A stretch of DNA of 33,385 nt. It comes from Alphaproteobacteria bacterium. Its GTDB lineage: Bacteria > Pseudomonadota > Alphaproteobacteria > Micavibrionales > UBA2020. This document shows, piece by piece, positions 8,333 to 16,380 of this stretch (its first letter is position 1; the number at the start of each line of letters is the position of its first letter). The position numbers were made by a program, and so were the translations under genes. The stretch is taken from NCBI GenBank assembly GCA_029266795.1, contig JAQSWE010000020.1, positions 1 through 33,385 on the forward strand, in the 5' to 3' direction. The notes beneath the pieces were generated by a model. The model had not been told where the DNA came from. It worked only from the letters and a program-made list of their open reading frames with translations, and did not search any database.

Positions 8333-9367
8333 TTATTTCGCTCCTGCTTTTTTCTTGGCGGCGTCTTTCGCGGCGCCTTCAACGGCATCTTTTTTGTCTG
8401 ATTTCGCGTTAGCCGTGGGGTCGGCGGTGCCGGCCGCATGTGCTTCGCCCGCGTTTTTCACAGGCTCCAGCAGGTTCGTGCCGGCGGCCTTGTCAACGGC
8501 GGGGGTGGCAGCGCGTTTTTCAGCGGCGATTTCTTCGGGCATCTTGCCGCCCTGCGCATGGATCCACTGCGCGAAGCGTTCTTTCGAGACCGCATTCACT
8601 TCGATCGGCATGAAGCCGTGGTTCGCGCCGCAGAGTTCCGAGCACTGGCCGTAATAGGTGCCTTCTTTGTCGATGCGCACCCAGGTCTCGTTGGTGTGGC
8701 CGGGAACCGCGTCGAGTTTCACGCCGAAGGCGGGAACCGCGAAAGCATGCAGCACATCGGCTGCCGTGATCAGCAGGCGGATATTGGTATCTACCGGCAG
8801 CACGATCGGATTGTCGGTCGCGAGCAAACGCGGGCGCGGATCGTTGTTCTTTTTCAGGTCTTCTTCGCTCACGAGGTTGGCGAGGAAGTTCACGCCGCCA
8901 TGGTCGGGGTATTCATAGCCCCAATACCACTGGTAGCCCTTGATATTCAGCGTCATCTCCGCGTTCTGGGTGCGGTCGGCGGTGTAGAGCAGCTTCATCG
9001 ACGGCACGATCAGCAGGACAAGGATAATGACCGGCACAACCGTCCAGACGACTTCCAGCATCGTGTTATGCGTGGTGCGGGACGGGTTGGGGTTCACATG
9101 GCGGTTGTAGCGCACGACCACCCAGATGAGCAGCGCGAGGACGAAGAGCGAGGTCCCGGTGATGATCGGCACCAGCAGGTGGTTGTGGAATTCTTCCATC
9201 TGCAGCTTGACCGGCGAGGCATGCGGCTGGAAGCCGAAGGCCCAGTTCTTCGGCTGGCCGATGATCTCGAGGCCCTCCGCCGCGCCCGCGAAGGCGGGAT
9301 GCACGTAAATGGCCAGGGCGAGAACGCCGGTTAAAATTGCCACGAGGCTCAGTCTTTTGAATGTCAT
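8333..9367 (-). CDS. ctaC: Cytochrome c oxidase subunit II
   Basis: CuA-bearing subunit that receives electrons from cytochrome c. With the ATG at 9367 the protein has 344 residues: a signal peptide ending near AFA-GAAEG, two membrane helices (about 67-86 and 107-123), then the periplasmic cupredoxin domain. CuA ligands are His207, Cys242, Glu244, Cys246, His250 and Met253. From about 275 to the end is an Ala/Lys-rich low-complexity extension. Other starts exist at 9385 and 9409. The 9409 codon falls inside a palindrome and at the predicted transcription start, so it is unlikely; 9367 gives the cleanest signal peptide. First gene of the operon. Confidence 0.96.
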   Translation of the reverse strand: MTFKRLSLVAILTGVLALAIYVHPAFAGAAEGLEIIGQPKNWAFGFQPHASPVKLQMEEFHNHLLVPIITGTSLFVLALLIWVVVRYNRHVNPNPSRTTHNTMLEVVWTVVPVIILVLLIVPSMKLLYTADRTQNAEMTLNIKGYQWYWGYEYPDHGGVNFLANLVSEEDLKKNNDPRPRLLATDNPIVLPVDTNIRLLITAADVLHAFAVPAFGVKLDAVPGHTNETWVRIDKEGTYYGQCSELCGANHGFMPIEVNAVSKERFAQWIHAQGGKMPEEIAAEKRAATPAVDKAAGTNLLEPVKNAGEAHAAGTADPTANAKSDKKDAVEGAAKDAAKKKAGAK

Positions 9368-9407
9368 TTTTTCTAGATCCGTCATGAGGGATAGGCCGGA
9401 CTCGACC

Positions 9408-9433
9408 ATGTGACAGTTATATACCTGTCACAT
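9408..9433. promoter_or_regulatory. Perfect 9-bp-arm palindrome over the cta -10 box
   Basis: Arms ATGTGACAG (9408-9416) and CTGTCACAT (9425-9433) are perfectly complementary, with an 8-base AT-rich centre that contains most of the predicted -10 box of the cta promoter. The layout fits an operator at which a dimeric regulator would block RNA polymerase. The half-site TGTGACA recalls CRP/FNR-type half-sites, but the spacing is wider than the usual TGTGA-N6-TCACA. The regulator is unknown. Confidence 0.55.
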
Positions 9434-9444
9434 ATGCTTGTGAA
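9416..9444 (-). promoter_or_regulatory. Predicted promoter of the cta operon
   Basis: Reading the minus strand, TTCACA (9444-9439) and TATAAC (9421-9416) are separated by 17 bases, each matching five of six sigma-70 consensus positions. Transcription would begin near 9409, leaving a leader of about 40 bases before the ctaC ATG at 9367. Both boxes are covered by dyads (see the two repeat entries), which suggests regulation. Predicted by eye only. Confidence 0.6.
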
Positions 9445-9448
9445 GCAT
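9434..9448. promoter_or_regulatory. Small palindrome over the cta -35 box
   Basis: ATGCTT-GTG-AAGCAT is a perfect 6-bp-arm dyad that directly abuts the larger palindrome and covers the predicted -35 box TTCACA. It may be a second operator half or chance. Confidence 0.4.
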
Positions 9449-9603
9449 CGCGCAACAAAATTTATATTACATAATATGCTGCGTCGCGGTTGTTTTTGAA
9501 GGGTTTATTGGGGATGTAACAAGAGCGGAATAGTGGCGTGCGAGCAGGCGTTCAATTTTAATCGGTTAATTGTCATAGATAACCCTCGTCCTCTAAGGCC
9601 GCA

Positions 9604-10416
9604 TTAGGGCGTGGGCTGCGCCTTGGGCTTGGTGTTCCGCGATGGATTCAAGCGGGTGGCGATGGCAGCTGCCACTGTCTCCTGCACCGCCTTCGACAAA
9701 TCCTCTTCCGTCCCCTGCCAGTAAGCGGGGCCGTTCACCACATGATGGCGCAGTCGGGTCGGGAATTCCTTCGCCAGCTGTTCGGACAAAAATTCCATCG
9801 AGGTATCCGTGCGGCCAAAGATCACGAAATCGACCGTCGCCCGCAATCCCGCGCGCAGCAGCTTTTCCATCTCCGCCTTCGCCGCCGGATAATCGTGGAA
9901 GCCGCCGTCAGAGATCACGATGAAATGAGAGGCCTTGCCGTTCAGCTTGTTCACGGCGGCCGTTTTAATCATCTCCGTCACCGCAGGCGCGAAGTCGCTG
10001 GAGGGGCCGCCCCTGAATAAATTTTTGCGCGTTTCGGGATCGAGGATATCGCCCCTCACCCATTCCGCCTCGCGCGGACCGGCATATAGGCATACCGGCG
10101 CAGCCAAAACCGCCGCACCATCCAGCGCCGCCGAAAACGGTTTCGCCGTGATGCTGCCGGATCTATCGATGAAAACGGCGAAAGCCGCATCCTTCGGCTT
10201 CGTGCGCAGCCCCTTGACGAATTGCGCGGCAACCGATGTGCGGTTGCGGTACTGCGCGGCGTTTTCATGCGCGCGCCGGCGTTCTTCCTGCTCAAGGCGG
10301 CCGATCAGGGCGTCAACCGTCTGCTCCATGCGCCGGCGGTCCTGCGCCTGTTCCTCGAACGCGCGCTTCAGCCGCTGTGCGTCTTTTTTCAGGTCGTCAG
10401 CATCGCCGGCGGTCAT
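9604..10416 (-). CDS. Von Willebrand factor A domain protein
   Basis: Protein of 270 residues. The first 60 or so residues are charged and predicted coiled coil (KKDAQRLKRAFEEQAQDRRR...). They are followed by a VWA fold with a complete MIDAS: DRSGS at 84-88, a SDFAP segment near 140 and ISDGG with Asp170. The metal-dependent site is therefore intact and could bind a partner protein. There is no signal peptide or membrane helix, so it is cytosolic. The tail is Pro/Lys-rich (NTKPKAQPTP). The fold resembles the VWA modules that accompany MoxR/CobS-type AAA ATPases, but no such ATPase lies in this window. It follows a paralogue (10426-11236) by nine bases. Function unknown. Confidence 0.8.
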   Translation of the reverse strand: MTAGDADDLKKDAQRLKRAFEEQAQDRRRMEQTVDALIGRLEQEERRRAHENAAQYRNRTSVAAQFVKGLRTKPKDAAFAVFIDRSGSITAKPFSAALDGAAVLAAPVCLYAGPREAEWVRGDILDPETRKNLFRGGPSSDFAPAVTEMIKTAAVNKLNGKASHFIVISDGGFHDYPAAKAEMEKLLRAGLRATVDFVIFGRTDTSMEFLSEQLAKEFPTRLRHHVVNGPAYWQGTEEDLSKAVQETVAAAIATRLNPSRNTKPKAQPTP

Positions 10417-10425
10417 GGTGTCCGC

Positions 10426-11236
10426 TTACGGTTTCGGCGCTGCGGGCTTTTTGCGGCGCGTCGTGTCTTCACGCAGGCGCTCCGACATGATCTCGATCAC
10501 TTTTGACTGGAGGTCTGACGACAGCTGTTGCGACAGGGTTGTGCGGTGCTGGCGCACGCGATCCGGGAAGTTGGCGATAATTTGATTCGCCATTCTTTCC
10601 ATGGAGGTTCCGGGCGGTGACATGATCAGGAAATCGACCGTCACTTTTTTATTACTTTTCAGCAGTGCTTCCAGTTCGTCCTGCGCCTTTTTTGGGTCGA
10701 AAACATCCCCGTCCGAAATCAGAAGAAAATGCGTTGTTTTTCTGGCGAGCGTATTTACTGCCGCAATTTTTTCCATGTCCGGCACGCTGGGCGCAAGATC
10801 CGAGCCGCTGTTCAATGTCTGCAGCAGCTTGCTGCGCAGCGAGGGCTGCGTAATGTCACCCTCAATCCAATAGGGCTTGCTGTCGCCGAACATGGCGAAG
10901 GCCGCCGGTTTCGCACGCGACAAGGTGCCGCCCTTGCGCACAACATCGACTGCATCCAGCGCGGCTGCGATAGGCGGGCCATTCATGCTGCCCGAGCCGT
11001 CAGCAAGCACGACAAATTCCGATCTTTTCTCTTTCCGCAGCTTCCAGAAGCGTCAGAGCATCTCCCACGGCATGCGCCATGCGTTCGTAATCCTGCGCCG
11101 TGTTGTTGAACTGCTGTTTCAACTGGCGCAGGCTATGAATCGTGCGCTGCGCATCGGGCTGCTCGCCATGGGTGCCTGCGGCATGGCCGCTGCTGAGGCC
11201 GTAATTGTTCGCGGCACGATAATGTTCGTTGGTCAT
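10426..11236 (-). pseudogene. Frameshifted second VWA-domain gene, paralogue of 9604-10416
   Basis: Two reading frames together make one VWA protein. Frame one starts with ATG at 11236 and gives a coiled-coil N-terminus (MTNEHYRAANNYG...LTLLEAAERE). It hits a stop just past the run AAAA at 11028-11025. The next frame carries the VWA domain: EFVVLADGSGSMNG (MIDAS), SDLAPSV and LLISDGD, to a Pro/Lys tail (KKPAAPKP). Removing one A joins them as EAAERERSEFVVLADGSGS. The result is 269 residues, almost the same as the 270-residue paralogue downstream. The second frame alone would start at a GTG inside the MIDAS strand, so it is not a sensible gene. It could be a true mutation, a sequencing error in a homopolymer, or a programmed frameshift; the sequence alone cannot decide. 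Confidence 0.8.
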
Positions 11237-11343
11237 TAAAAAATCCTCTCCGGCGTGTTTTATGAATAGCCGCCTGTTTTATGACCAGCGGCAACCGGAG
11301 TCAACCCGCATTCTGAAAAAAAAGACGCTTTAAAACGAGGGTT

Positions 11344-11613
11344 TCAGGCGAGCCGCTGCTCCATCTCGAGATCGCGCAACAGGCAGATAACTTCCTCCAA
11401 CTCGCGGTCCATCGCACGCAATGCGCCGTAATCGAGGGGGTTCTGGCGCATCAGCCTTGCCCGCTCTATTTTCGCCTCCACGCAATACAACTTGAGAAGC
11501 TGCAGGTGAAATCCTGCGAGTGTCGCCACCGTCGCGCGTTCCAGGGCATGCTCCACCCCCAGCGCGGCGAGGAACTGGTTGGTCACCGCGTTCAGTGCCA
11601 TATGTCCTGCCAA
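11344..11613 (-). CDS. Small helical protein, unknown function
   Basis: ORF of 89 residues (MAGHMALNAVTNQFLAALG...). It is Leu-, Ala- and Glu-rich and predicted almost all helical, with the C-terminal half (AMDRELEEVICLLRDLEMEQ) likely coiled coil. I recognise no family. A longer overlapping frame (11330-11698) has a composition typical of a shadow. The gene lies upstream of the VWA pair on the same strand and could share its transcript, but a gap of about 107 bases leaves this open. Confidence 0.5.
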   Translation of the reverse strand: MAGHMALNAVTNQFLAALGVEHALERATVATLAGFHLQLLKLYCVEAKIERARLMRQNPLDYGALRAMDRELEEVICLLRDLEMEQRLA

Positions 11614-11793
11614 AATGTTTTAAACAATAGACCGAGTTTAGCAGAACCCCGTGGGGTGTCAAAATACCGCTTTCAAGCCGTTGATTATGTTGGAACATGA
11701 TTGAAGGAGCAACTCACGTCGCCCTCCCGAACAAAATACATATTTACATAATCCTAGTGATTGGGTATGATATGGCCTCATCTGGGGGGCTTC

Positions 11794-12813
11794 ATGATCG
11801 AGAACGTTATTTTCGGATATGGGACGGAGAGGCGCGGCGGGGGCGAGACCGCCAACCGTCTTGCCGCCGATCTCGATAAAACCGATCTGGGGCGCAAGCT
11901 CGTGCAGTTCCTGAAACAGCAGGGTTTTACCGTCCATGTCACCCGAGACCTCCCCAAAGGCCATGAGGGTTCTGCCGGTCTTGCGATACGGTCGGCCCGC
12001 AAGATTTATATCCGCGCCGGATATTCGCCCGCCGAAACCTTGCGCATCTTCGCGCATGAGACCCGTCATGTCGGCCAGTTCGCGGCGGAGCAATCCACTA
12101 CCAGCACCTTCCGCCTGTACCATCCGGTCAACCAGATCGCGCATAGCTGGCTGCGGGAGATGGATGCCGAGGCCTTTGCCGCGCATTTCATCAGCACGCA
12201 TGAACGCCGCGTCGGCGACGGCGTGATGTGGACGTTGATGGGCGATATAAGCACCAGATGGAAGAGCAGTTTTTACAAGGCTTATATGAAAGAGGTCGAG
12301 GCGACATCCGGCCGCGACGGCGCAAGCCCCATGCGCGCTGCCTTTTACTGTTTTCTTGAAAGCCCGGGACTGCGCCGCAGTTACGCCTTGGGGGCGATGG
12401 ATGACTGGAACACGCAATATCCCCAACTGAACCAGCAGACGGATTACCTGTCCCCCCTGCGCCGGCAGTTCATCGACCTTGCCGCCGACAGCCGCGGCGC
12501 ATCGGGCCGCGAGTTGCTGTTCGAGCGCGCGCTGGCCTATAGCAAGATTTTCAACGAATTCGGTTCGCCCGATTATTTAAGCGGACAGAAGCTGTCGAAG
12601 CTCGAGGAAAAAATGACGGGCGAGAAAACGGAATTACGCGGCACCGATGCGCACCGGCTGGAAAACGCCCTGTTCCAGTTCAACCAGATCGAAAGCCGCG
12701 TCATGCCGCCGAAAACGCCGGCACCGCAAAGCGGGCTGCTCTCGCGCCTGCTGAACCGCAGGGTCACGCCGGCAGAGCTGAACCTCCGCCACAATCCCTA
12801 TATGAATTACTGA
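11794..12813 (+). CDS. Putative metallopeptidase, DUF6782-like
   Basis: Protein of 339 residues with HETRH at 88-92, an HExxH zinc motif following the segment AETLRIFA. The region downstream contains REMDAEAFAAHFIS, whose Asp/Glu residues could supply the third zinc ligand. This arrangement resembles the putative metallopeptidase family DUF6782. The C-terminal half has no recognised domain and ends with a basic tail. No signal peptide is seen. I chose the ATG at 11794 because GGGGGG lies six bases upstream as a Shine-Dalgarno; an in-frame TTG at 11761 is less likely. Its end overlaps the convergent engB stop by seven bases. The family name is a recollection from motif and size, not a search result. 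Confidence 0.7.
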   Translation: MIENVIFGYGTERRGGGETANRLAADLDKTDLGRKLVQFLKQQGFTVHVTRDLPKGHEGSAGLAIRSARKIYIRAGYSPAETLRIFAHETRHVGQFAAEQSTTSTFRLYHPVNQIAHSWLREMDAEAFAAHFISTHERRVGDGVMWTLMGDISTRWKSSFYKAYMKEVEATSGRDGASPMRAAFYCFLESPGLRRSYALGAMDDWNTQYPQLNQQTDYLSPLRRQFIDLAADSRGASGRELLFERALAYSKIFNEFGSPDYLSGQKLSKLEEKMTGEKTELRGTDAHRLENALFQFNQIESRVMPPKTPAPQSGLLSRLLNRRVTPAELNLRHNPYMNY

Positions 12814-13472
12814 CCCGCGACAGGTTCCTGCGCGGCCTGCAGCAGGATCGCGCGCAATTCTGCGATGCCGATGTTTTTATCGGAGCTGGTGGCGAAAACC
12901 TGGCCATGGGCGGCGACGTGCTTAGCGCGCAACTCTTCCTCGACGGTCGCAATCGTGGTGGCAAGCTCCGCCGCTTTCGGCTTGTCGGCCTTGGTCAGGA
13001 TGACGATATAGCGCACGCCGGAGCGGTCGAGGATTTCCATGCTGTCTTTGTCGGCGGGCATGATGCCGTGGCGGGAATCCACCAGCAGGCAGACGCGGCG
13101 CAAGGAGCGGCGTTCGCGTAAGTAATCGTAAATCAGCCCGTTCCACGCGGCGATCTTTTCCTTCGACTCTTTCGCATAGCCATAGCCCGGCAGGTCGACG
13201 AGGCGGAATTTGCCGTCGATATCGAACATGTTGATCTGCTGCGTGCGGCCCGGCGTTTTCGATGCGCGCGCCAGCGCCTTGCGGCCGGTGACGGCGTTGA
13301 TGAGGCTGGATTTGCCGACGTTTGACCGTCCGGCGACCGCGATTTCCGGCATGCCGTCATCGGGCGGCATCGCCTCGTGATTGGCGACGCCCGCCACGAA
13401 TTTACATTCGCGCTGGAACAGCCGTTGTCCCGCCTTCAACGATTCCGGGTCGAAGACGAAACCCTGGGTCAT
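12807..13472 (-). CDS. engB: Ribosome biogenesis GTP-binding protein EngB (YsxC/YihA)
   Basis: Small GTPase of 221 residues needed for large-subunit ribosome assembly. G1 is GRSNVGKSS (48-56), G3 is DLPGYG (93-98), the G4 motif TKAD is in VILTKADKP, and G5 is ATSSDK. The TPGRTQ switch I segment is present. The ATG overlaps the yidC stop by four bases (ATGA), so the gene is coupled to yidC. It is the last gene of the rpmH-rnpA-yidD-yidC-engB operon, an order common in Alphaproteobacteria. Confidence 0.96.
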   Translation of the reverse strand: MTQGFVFDPESLKAGQRLFQRECKFVAGVANHEAMPPDDGMPEIAVAGRSNVGKSSLINAVTGRKALARASKTPGRTQQINMFDIDGKFRLVDLPGYGYAKESKEKIAAWNGLIYDYLRERRSLRRVCLLVDSRHGIMPADKDSMEILDRSGVRYIVILTKADKPKAAELATTIATVEEELRAKHVAAHGQVFATSSDKNIGIAELRAILLQAAQEPVAGQ

Positions 13473-15325
13473 TCCGGCTTCACTTTTTTCTTGCGGCGGT
13501 CAGCATGGCCGCGGATGAGCGAAGTGTTTTCGCCGCCCACTTTTTTCAGGATGTAATACTGCTGGAAGATCGACAGCACGTTCGACCATGTCCAGTAGAT
13601 GATAAGCCCGACCGCAAACTGCGCCATCATCACGGTTGCGATGTAGGGGAACCATGTTTGCAGCCTTTCCTGCGTCGCATCGGCCATCGGGGGCGTGATG
13701 CGTTTTTGCAGGATCATGGTGAGGCAGAACAGCACCGGCCATGCGCCGATCATCAGCGCATGCGGCGGCGTCCAAGGGATCAGGCCGAACAGGTTGAAGA
13801 GCGATGTCGGGTCGGGCGCGGACAAATCCTTGATCCAGCCGGGGAACGGCGCATGGCGCAGGTCGACCGAGATCAAAATCACTTTATACAGCGCGAAGAT
13901 GATCGGTATCTGCACGATGATCGGCCAGCAGCCGGAAAACGGATTGGCGTTTTCCGTTCGGTATAGCTCGTAGATTTCCGTCTGCAGCTTGGTCTTGTCG
14001 TCCTTGTATTTTTCCTGCAGCTCTTTCAAGCGCGGCGCAATCACCTTCATCTTCGCCATCGAGCGGAAGGATTTACTTGCGAGCGGGAACACGACAATAC
14101 GCACGATCACGGTCATCAAAAGGATACCCATGCCTACGCTGCCCGTCATCTTGAACAGGTAATGCAGGATGTAATAGAAGGGCTTCGTGATGATGTAATA
14201 GATGCCGAAATCGATGCCGAGCTCCAGCTTGTCGAATTTGTACTTGTCCTGATAGGCGCGCATGACGTCGAGGTTCTTCACGCCCGCATAGACGTAAGTG
14301 ACTTCCGACGCTTCGCCGCCCGCAGGGATGGTGAATTCATCGGTGCGGATATCGGTCTGGAAATGCTGGGGCTGCGACTTGTCGAGACCGCCGGCGCAGT
14401 CGTTTTTGCCAAGCTTGCAGACCGCGCGCGCCTTGAATTCCATCGCGGGGTCGGGCAGCAGCGCGACCATCCAGTATTTTTCGGTGATGCCGATCCAGCC
14501 CTTGGCCTTGTCGATCAGCAGCCAGTCGGCGCGGCTTTCGGCGAGGTCGCTGTAGCCGGGCGCATGTTCTTTCTGGTTCAGGTAGGCGATGGGGCCTTCA
14601 TGCAGCGTGTAAAAACCTGTGAAATCGGGCGGCACGCCGCGGCGCGCGACCGCGTGATAGGCGCGCAGCTTCACTTCCGACGCACCGCTGTTGCGTACGG
14701 ACTGCTTGATGGTGAACAGGAAATTTTCGTCGATGCTGATATTGCGCTCGAAGCGCAGGCCTTCGCCGTTGTCCCACTGGAGGGTCACAGGGCCCTTGCC
14801 GGTACCGAGCTCGCCGGCGCTGCCGGGGGCGAGCGACCAGACAGTCTGCTCGTTCGGGACTTTCACATTGCCCTCCGCCAGCCAGCCGCTGTCGATATAG
14901 GCGGGCTGCGCCGCATCGTCTTTTTTCAGGAGCGCGACATGGTCGGCGGCGGGGTTGGTCTTGCAGGTTTCATCGACCTGCATGCAATGCTCGTTCAGCG
15001 TCAGGTCGTCGATGCGGCCGCCGGTCGTCGGGAAGGAACCGGAGACGCGCGCGCCTTTGATGGGAATGCGGATCGCGCTGGCGGCAGCAACGACTTCGCC
15101 GTCCGGCGTATCGCCGGTTGCGGCGACAGGCTTGGCCGCAGGCGTCATCGCGTCGACGCTTTTTTCCTGCTGCGCCTTGTCGCGCGCGGCGGCGGCGAGC
15201 TTTTCCTGGCGCGGCATCTCGACAAAGAAATGGAAGCCCAGAAGGATGAACAGCGAAATGACGACCGCCATCATCATATTGGCGCGGTCGCGGGCTGCGT
15301 TCGGGTCGTTGGGTTGGAAAGCCAT
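13469..15325 (-). CDS. yidC: Membrane protein insertase YidC
   Basis: Insertase that works with and without SecYEG to place proteins in the inner membrane. It has 618 residues: an N-terminal anchor (MMMAVVISLFILLGFHFFVE), an Ala-rich linker, a large periplasmic domain (about 60-340), then the conserved five-helix core. Core marks are GSVGMGILLMTVIVR, the cytoplasmic hairpin MKVIAPRLKELQEKYKDD, and NPFSGCWPIIVQIPIIFALY. The C-terminus is basic (RRKKKVKPE), as usual for ribosome contact. It sits 31 bases after yidD and overlaps engB by four bases. Confidence 0.97.
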   Translation of the reverse strand: MAFQPNDPNAARDRANMMMAVVISLFILLGFHFFVEMPRQEKLAAAARDKAQQEKSVDAMTPAAKPVAATGDTPDGEVVAAASAIRIPIKGARVSGSFPTTGGRIDDLTLNEHCMQVDETCKTNPAADHVALLKKDDAAQPAYIDSGWLAEGNVKVPNEQTVWSLAPGSAGELGTGKGPVTLQWDNGEGLRFERNISIDENFLFTIKQSVRNSGASEVKLRAYHAVARRGVPPDFTGFYTLHEGPIAYLNQKEHAPGYSDLAESRADWLLIDKAKGWIGITEKYWMVALLPDPAMEFKARAVCKLGKNDCAGGLDKSQPQHFQTDIRTDEFTIPAGGEASEVTYVYAGVKNLDVMRAYQDKYKFDKLELGIDFGIYYIITKPFYYILHYLFKMTGSVGMGILLMTVIVRIVVFPLASKSFRSMAKMKVIAPRLKELQEKYKDDKTKLQTEIYELYRTENANPFSGCWPIIVQIPIIFALYKVILISVDLRHAPFPGWIKDLSAPDPTSLFNLFGLIPWTPPHALMIGAWPVLFCLTMILQKRITPPMADATQERLQTWFPYIATVMMAQFAVGLIIYWTWSNVLSIFQQYYILKKVGGENTSLIRGHADRRKKKVKPE

Positions 15326-15356
15326 TTATATTGTCCTGTTGTCTTTGTCGGAATCG

Positions 15357-15626
15357 TCAGGGGGTTTTATCACAAGTGCCTGCATGGGAACAGATTTTAT
15401 CGGGAACGGGATCATGCCCGCCCGCATTGCCCGGATGGCAGCGCAAAATCCGTTTTATCCCCAGCCAGCCGCCCGCCCCTGCCCCGTGCTTGCGGATCGC
15501 TTCCGCCGTATAGTTGGAGCAGCTGGGATAAAAGCGGCACTGTTTTCCCATAATGGTGGAGAACGTAAACTGGTAGAGGCGGATTAGGGCCAGCAGAGCA
15601 CGCGCAACGATCGAGGGTCGGCTCAT
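15357..15626 (-). CDS. yidD: Membrane protein insertion efficiency factor YidD
   Basis: YidD homologue of 89 residues. It has the N-terminal amphipathic helix (ALLALIRLYQFTFS) and the conserved Cys segment CRFYPSCSNYTAEAIRKHG, followed by GIKRILRCHPGNAGGHDPVP. It assists YidC-dependent insertion at the inner membrane face. The ATG overlaps the rnpA stop by four bases, so translation is coupled. Length and position between rnpA and yidC are standard. Confidence 0.95.
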   Translation of the reverse strand: MSRPSIVARALLALIRLYQFTFSTIMGKQCRFYPSCSNYTAEAIRKHGAGAGGWLGIKRILRCHPGNAGGHDPVPDKICSHAGTCDKTP

Positions 15627-15964
15627 TCCGCCACCTTCAGCGCGATCAGCCCCTTTTCAAAATCGGCAGTCATCGCTGCGAAGTCATGCGTGGTGGCGGC
15701 GGTTTTGCAGATGATCACGAGGTCGAAGCTCGAGAGCGTGCGGGATTTTAAAAGGAGGCGCACCATTTCGCGGATGCGGCGCTTGGCGCGGTTGCGCACA
15801 ACGGCGTTGCCCACCTTGCGGCTGGCCGTCAGGCCGAGGCGAAAAGCGGGAGTGTCAGTCTTCAGTACCTGCAGGATAAAAGCGGAACCGGACCATCTTT
15901 TGCCGTTCCGCGCGATGCGCTGGAAATCCGGCGACGCCTTGATCATCGTCACGGCGGCGCGCAT
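15623..15964 (-). CDS. rnpA: Ribonuclease P protein component
   Basis: Protein subunit of RNase P, which matures tRNA 5' ends. The protein has 113 residues with the signature RNRAKRRIRE at 57-66 and the fold elements FILQVL and RLGLTASRKVGNAVVRN. An in-frame ATG at 15946 (MIKASPDFQRIARNGKR) matches the usual family N-terminus better than the ATG at 15964, so the true start may be six codons later; neither has a clear Shine-Dalgarno. It lies 14 bases after rpmH and overlaps yidD by four bases. Confidence 0.95.
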   Translation of the reverse strand: MRAAVTMIKASPDFQRIARNGKRWSGSAFILQVLKTDTPAFRLGLTASRKVGNAVVRNRAKRRIREMVRLLLKSRTLSSFDLVIICKTAATTHDFAAMTADFEKGLIALKVAE

Positions 15965-15978
15965 AAGGCAAATACCGG

Positions 15979-16113
15979 TTAGGCGGTCAGCTTTTTACGG
16001 CCTTTGGCGCGGCGTGCAGCAACGACCTTCTGGCCGCTCTTGGTTGCCATGCGGGCGCGATAGCCGTGGCGGCGCTTGCGGACCAGTTTGCTCGGTTGGT
16101 AAGTACGTTTCAC
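15979..16113 (-). CDS. rpmH: 50S ribosomal protein L34
   Basis: Ribosomal protein of 44 residues beginning with GTG. It reads MKRTYQPSKLVRKRRHGYRA and then RMATKSGQKVVAARRAKGRKKLTA, the L34 consensus. The GTG start is supported by GAGGAG about eight bases upstream. It is the first gene of the operon with rnpA, yidD, yidC and engB. A good promoter is predicted 40-70 bases upstream. Confidence 0.97.
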   Translation of the reverse strand: MKRTYQPSKLVRKRRHGYRARMATKSGQKVVAARRAKGRKKLTA

Positions 16114-16152
16114 AGCAGAATCTCCTCAGTCTCTACATAAATCCAAGTTAGG

Positions 16153-16182
16153 TGTATATGCCGTGGGCCCGAGCCATGTCAA
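16153..16182 (-). promoter_or_regulatory. Predicted rpmH operon promoter
   Basis: On the minus strand, TTGACA (16182-16177) and TATACA (16158-16153) are 18 bases apart, about 40 bases ahead of the rpmH GTG. The -35 box is a perfect consensus. It is assigned by eye. Confidence 0.6.
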
Positions 16183-16223
16183 CCATTTAAATTCTTATGT
16201 GAATGTGTTAACGCCGCCAAAAG

Positions 16224-16252
16224 TTGACAGAACGCCGATTATCCCTGATAAG
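16224..16252 (+). promoter_or_regulatory. Predicted tRNA-Arg promoter
   Basis: TTGACA at 16224-16229 with a possible -10 GATAAG at 16247-16252 (17-base spacer). This would start transcription just before the tRNA at 16268. The -10 box is weak. Confidence 0.45.
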
Positions 16253-16267
16253 CTTAAAATAAGGCAA

Positions 16268-16344
16268 GCGCCCGTAGCTCAACTGGATAGAGCGTCGCCC
16301 TCCGAAGGCGAAGGTTGGGGGTTCGAATCCCTTCGGGCGCGCCA
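16268..16344 (+). tRNA. tRNA-Arg (anticodon CCG)
   Basis: A tRNA of 77 bases. The acceptor stem GCGCCCG (16268-16274) pairs with CGGGCGC (16334-16340), then discriminator G and an encoded CCA (16342-16344). The D-arm TAGCTCAACTGGATAGAGC, the anticodon stem TCGCC/GGCGA around loop CTCCGAA, and the T-loop GTTCGAATCC are all present. Anticodon CCG reads CGG codons. No integrase or duplicated 3' end was found next to it, so it is not visibly used as an attachment site. Confidence 0.96.
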
Positions 16345-16380
16345 ATTTATCATTCACATAATAACTATGATTCGCTGCGC

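Noticed and set aside
11330..11698. 122-residue minus-strand frame overlapping 11344-11613
   Set aside because: Arg/Gly/Ala-rich second half looks like a shadow; the other frame has regular helical heptads.
14162..15553. 463-residue open frame on the plus strand
   Set aside because: Antisense shadow of yidC; the opposite strand has clear conserved motifs.
16268..16344. tRNA-Arg as a phage or island attachment site
   Set aside because: No integrase, no duplicated tRNA end and no change of composition beside it.
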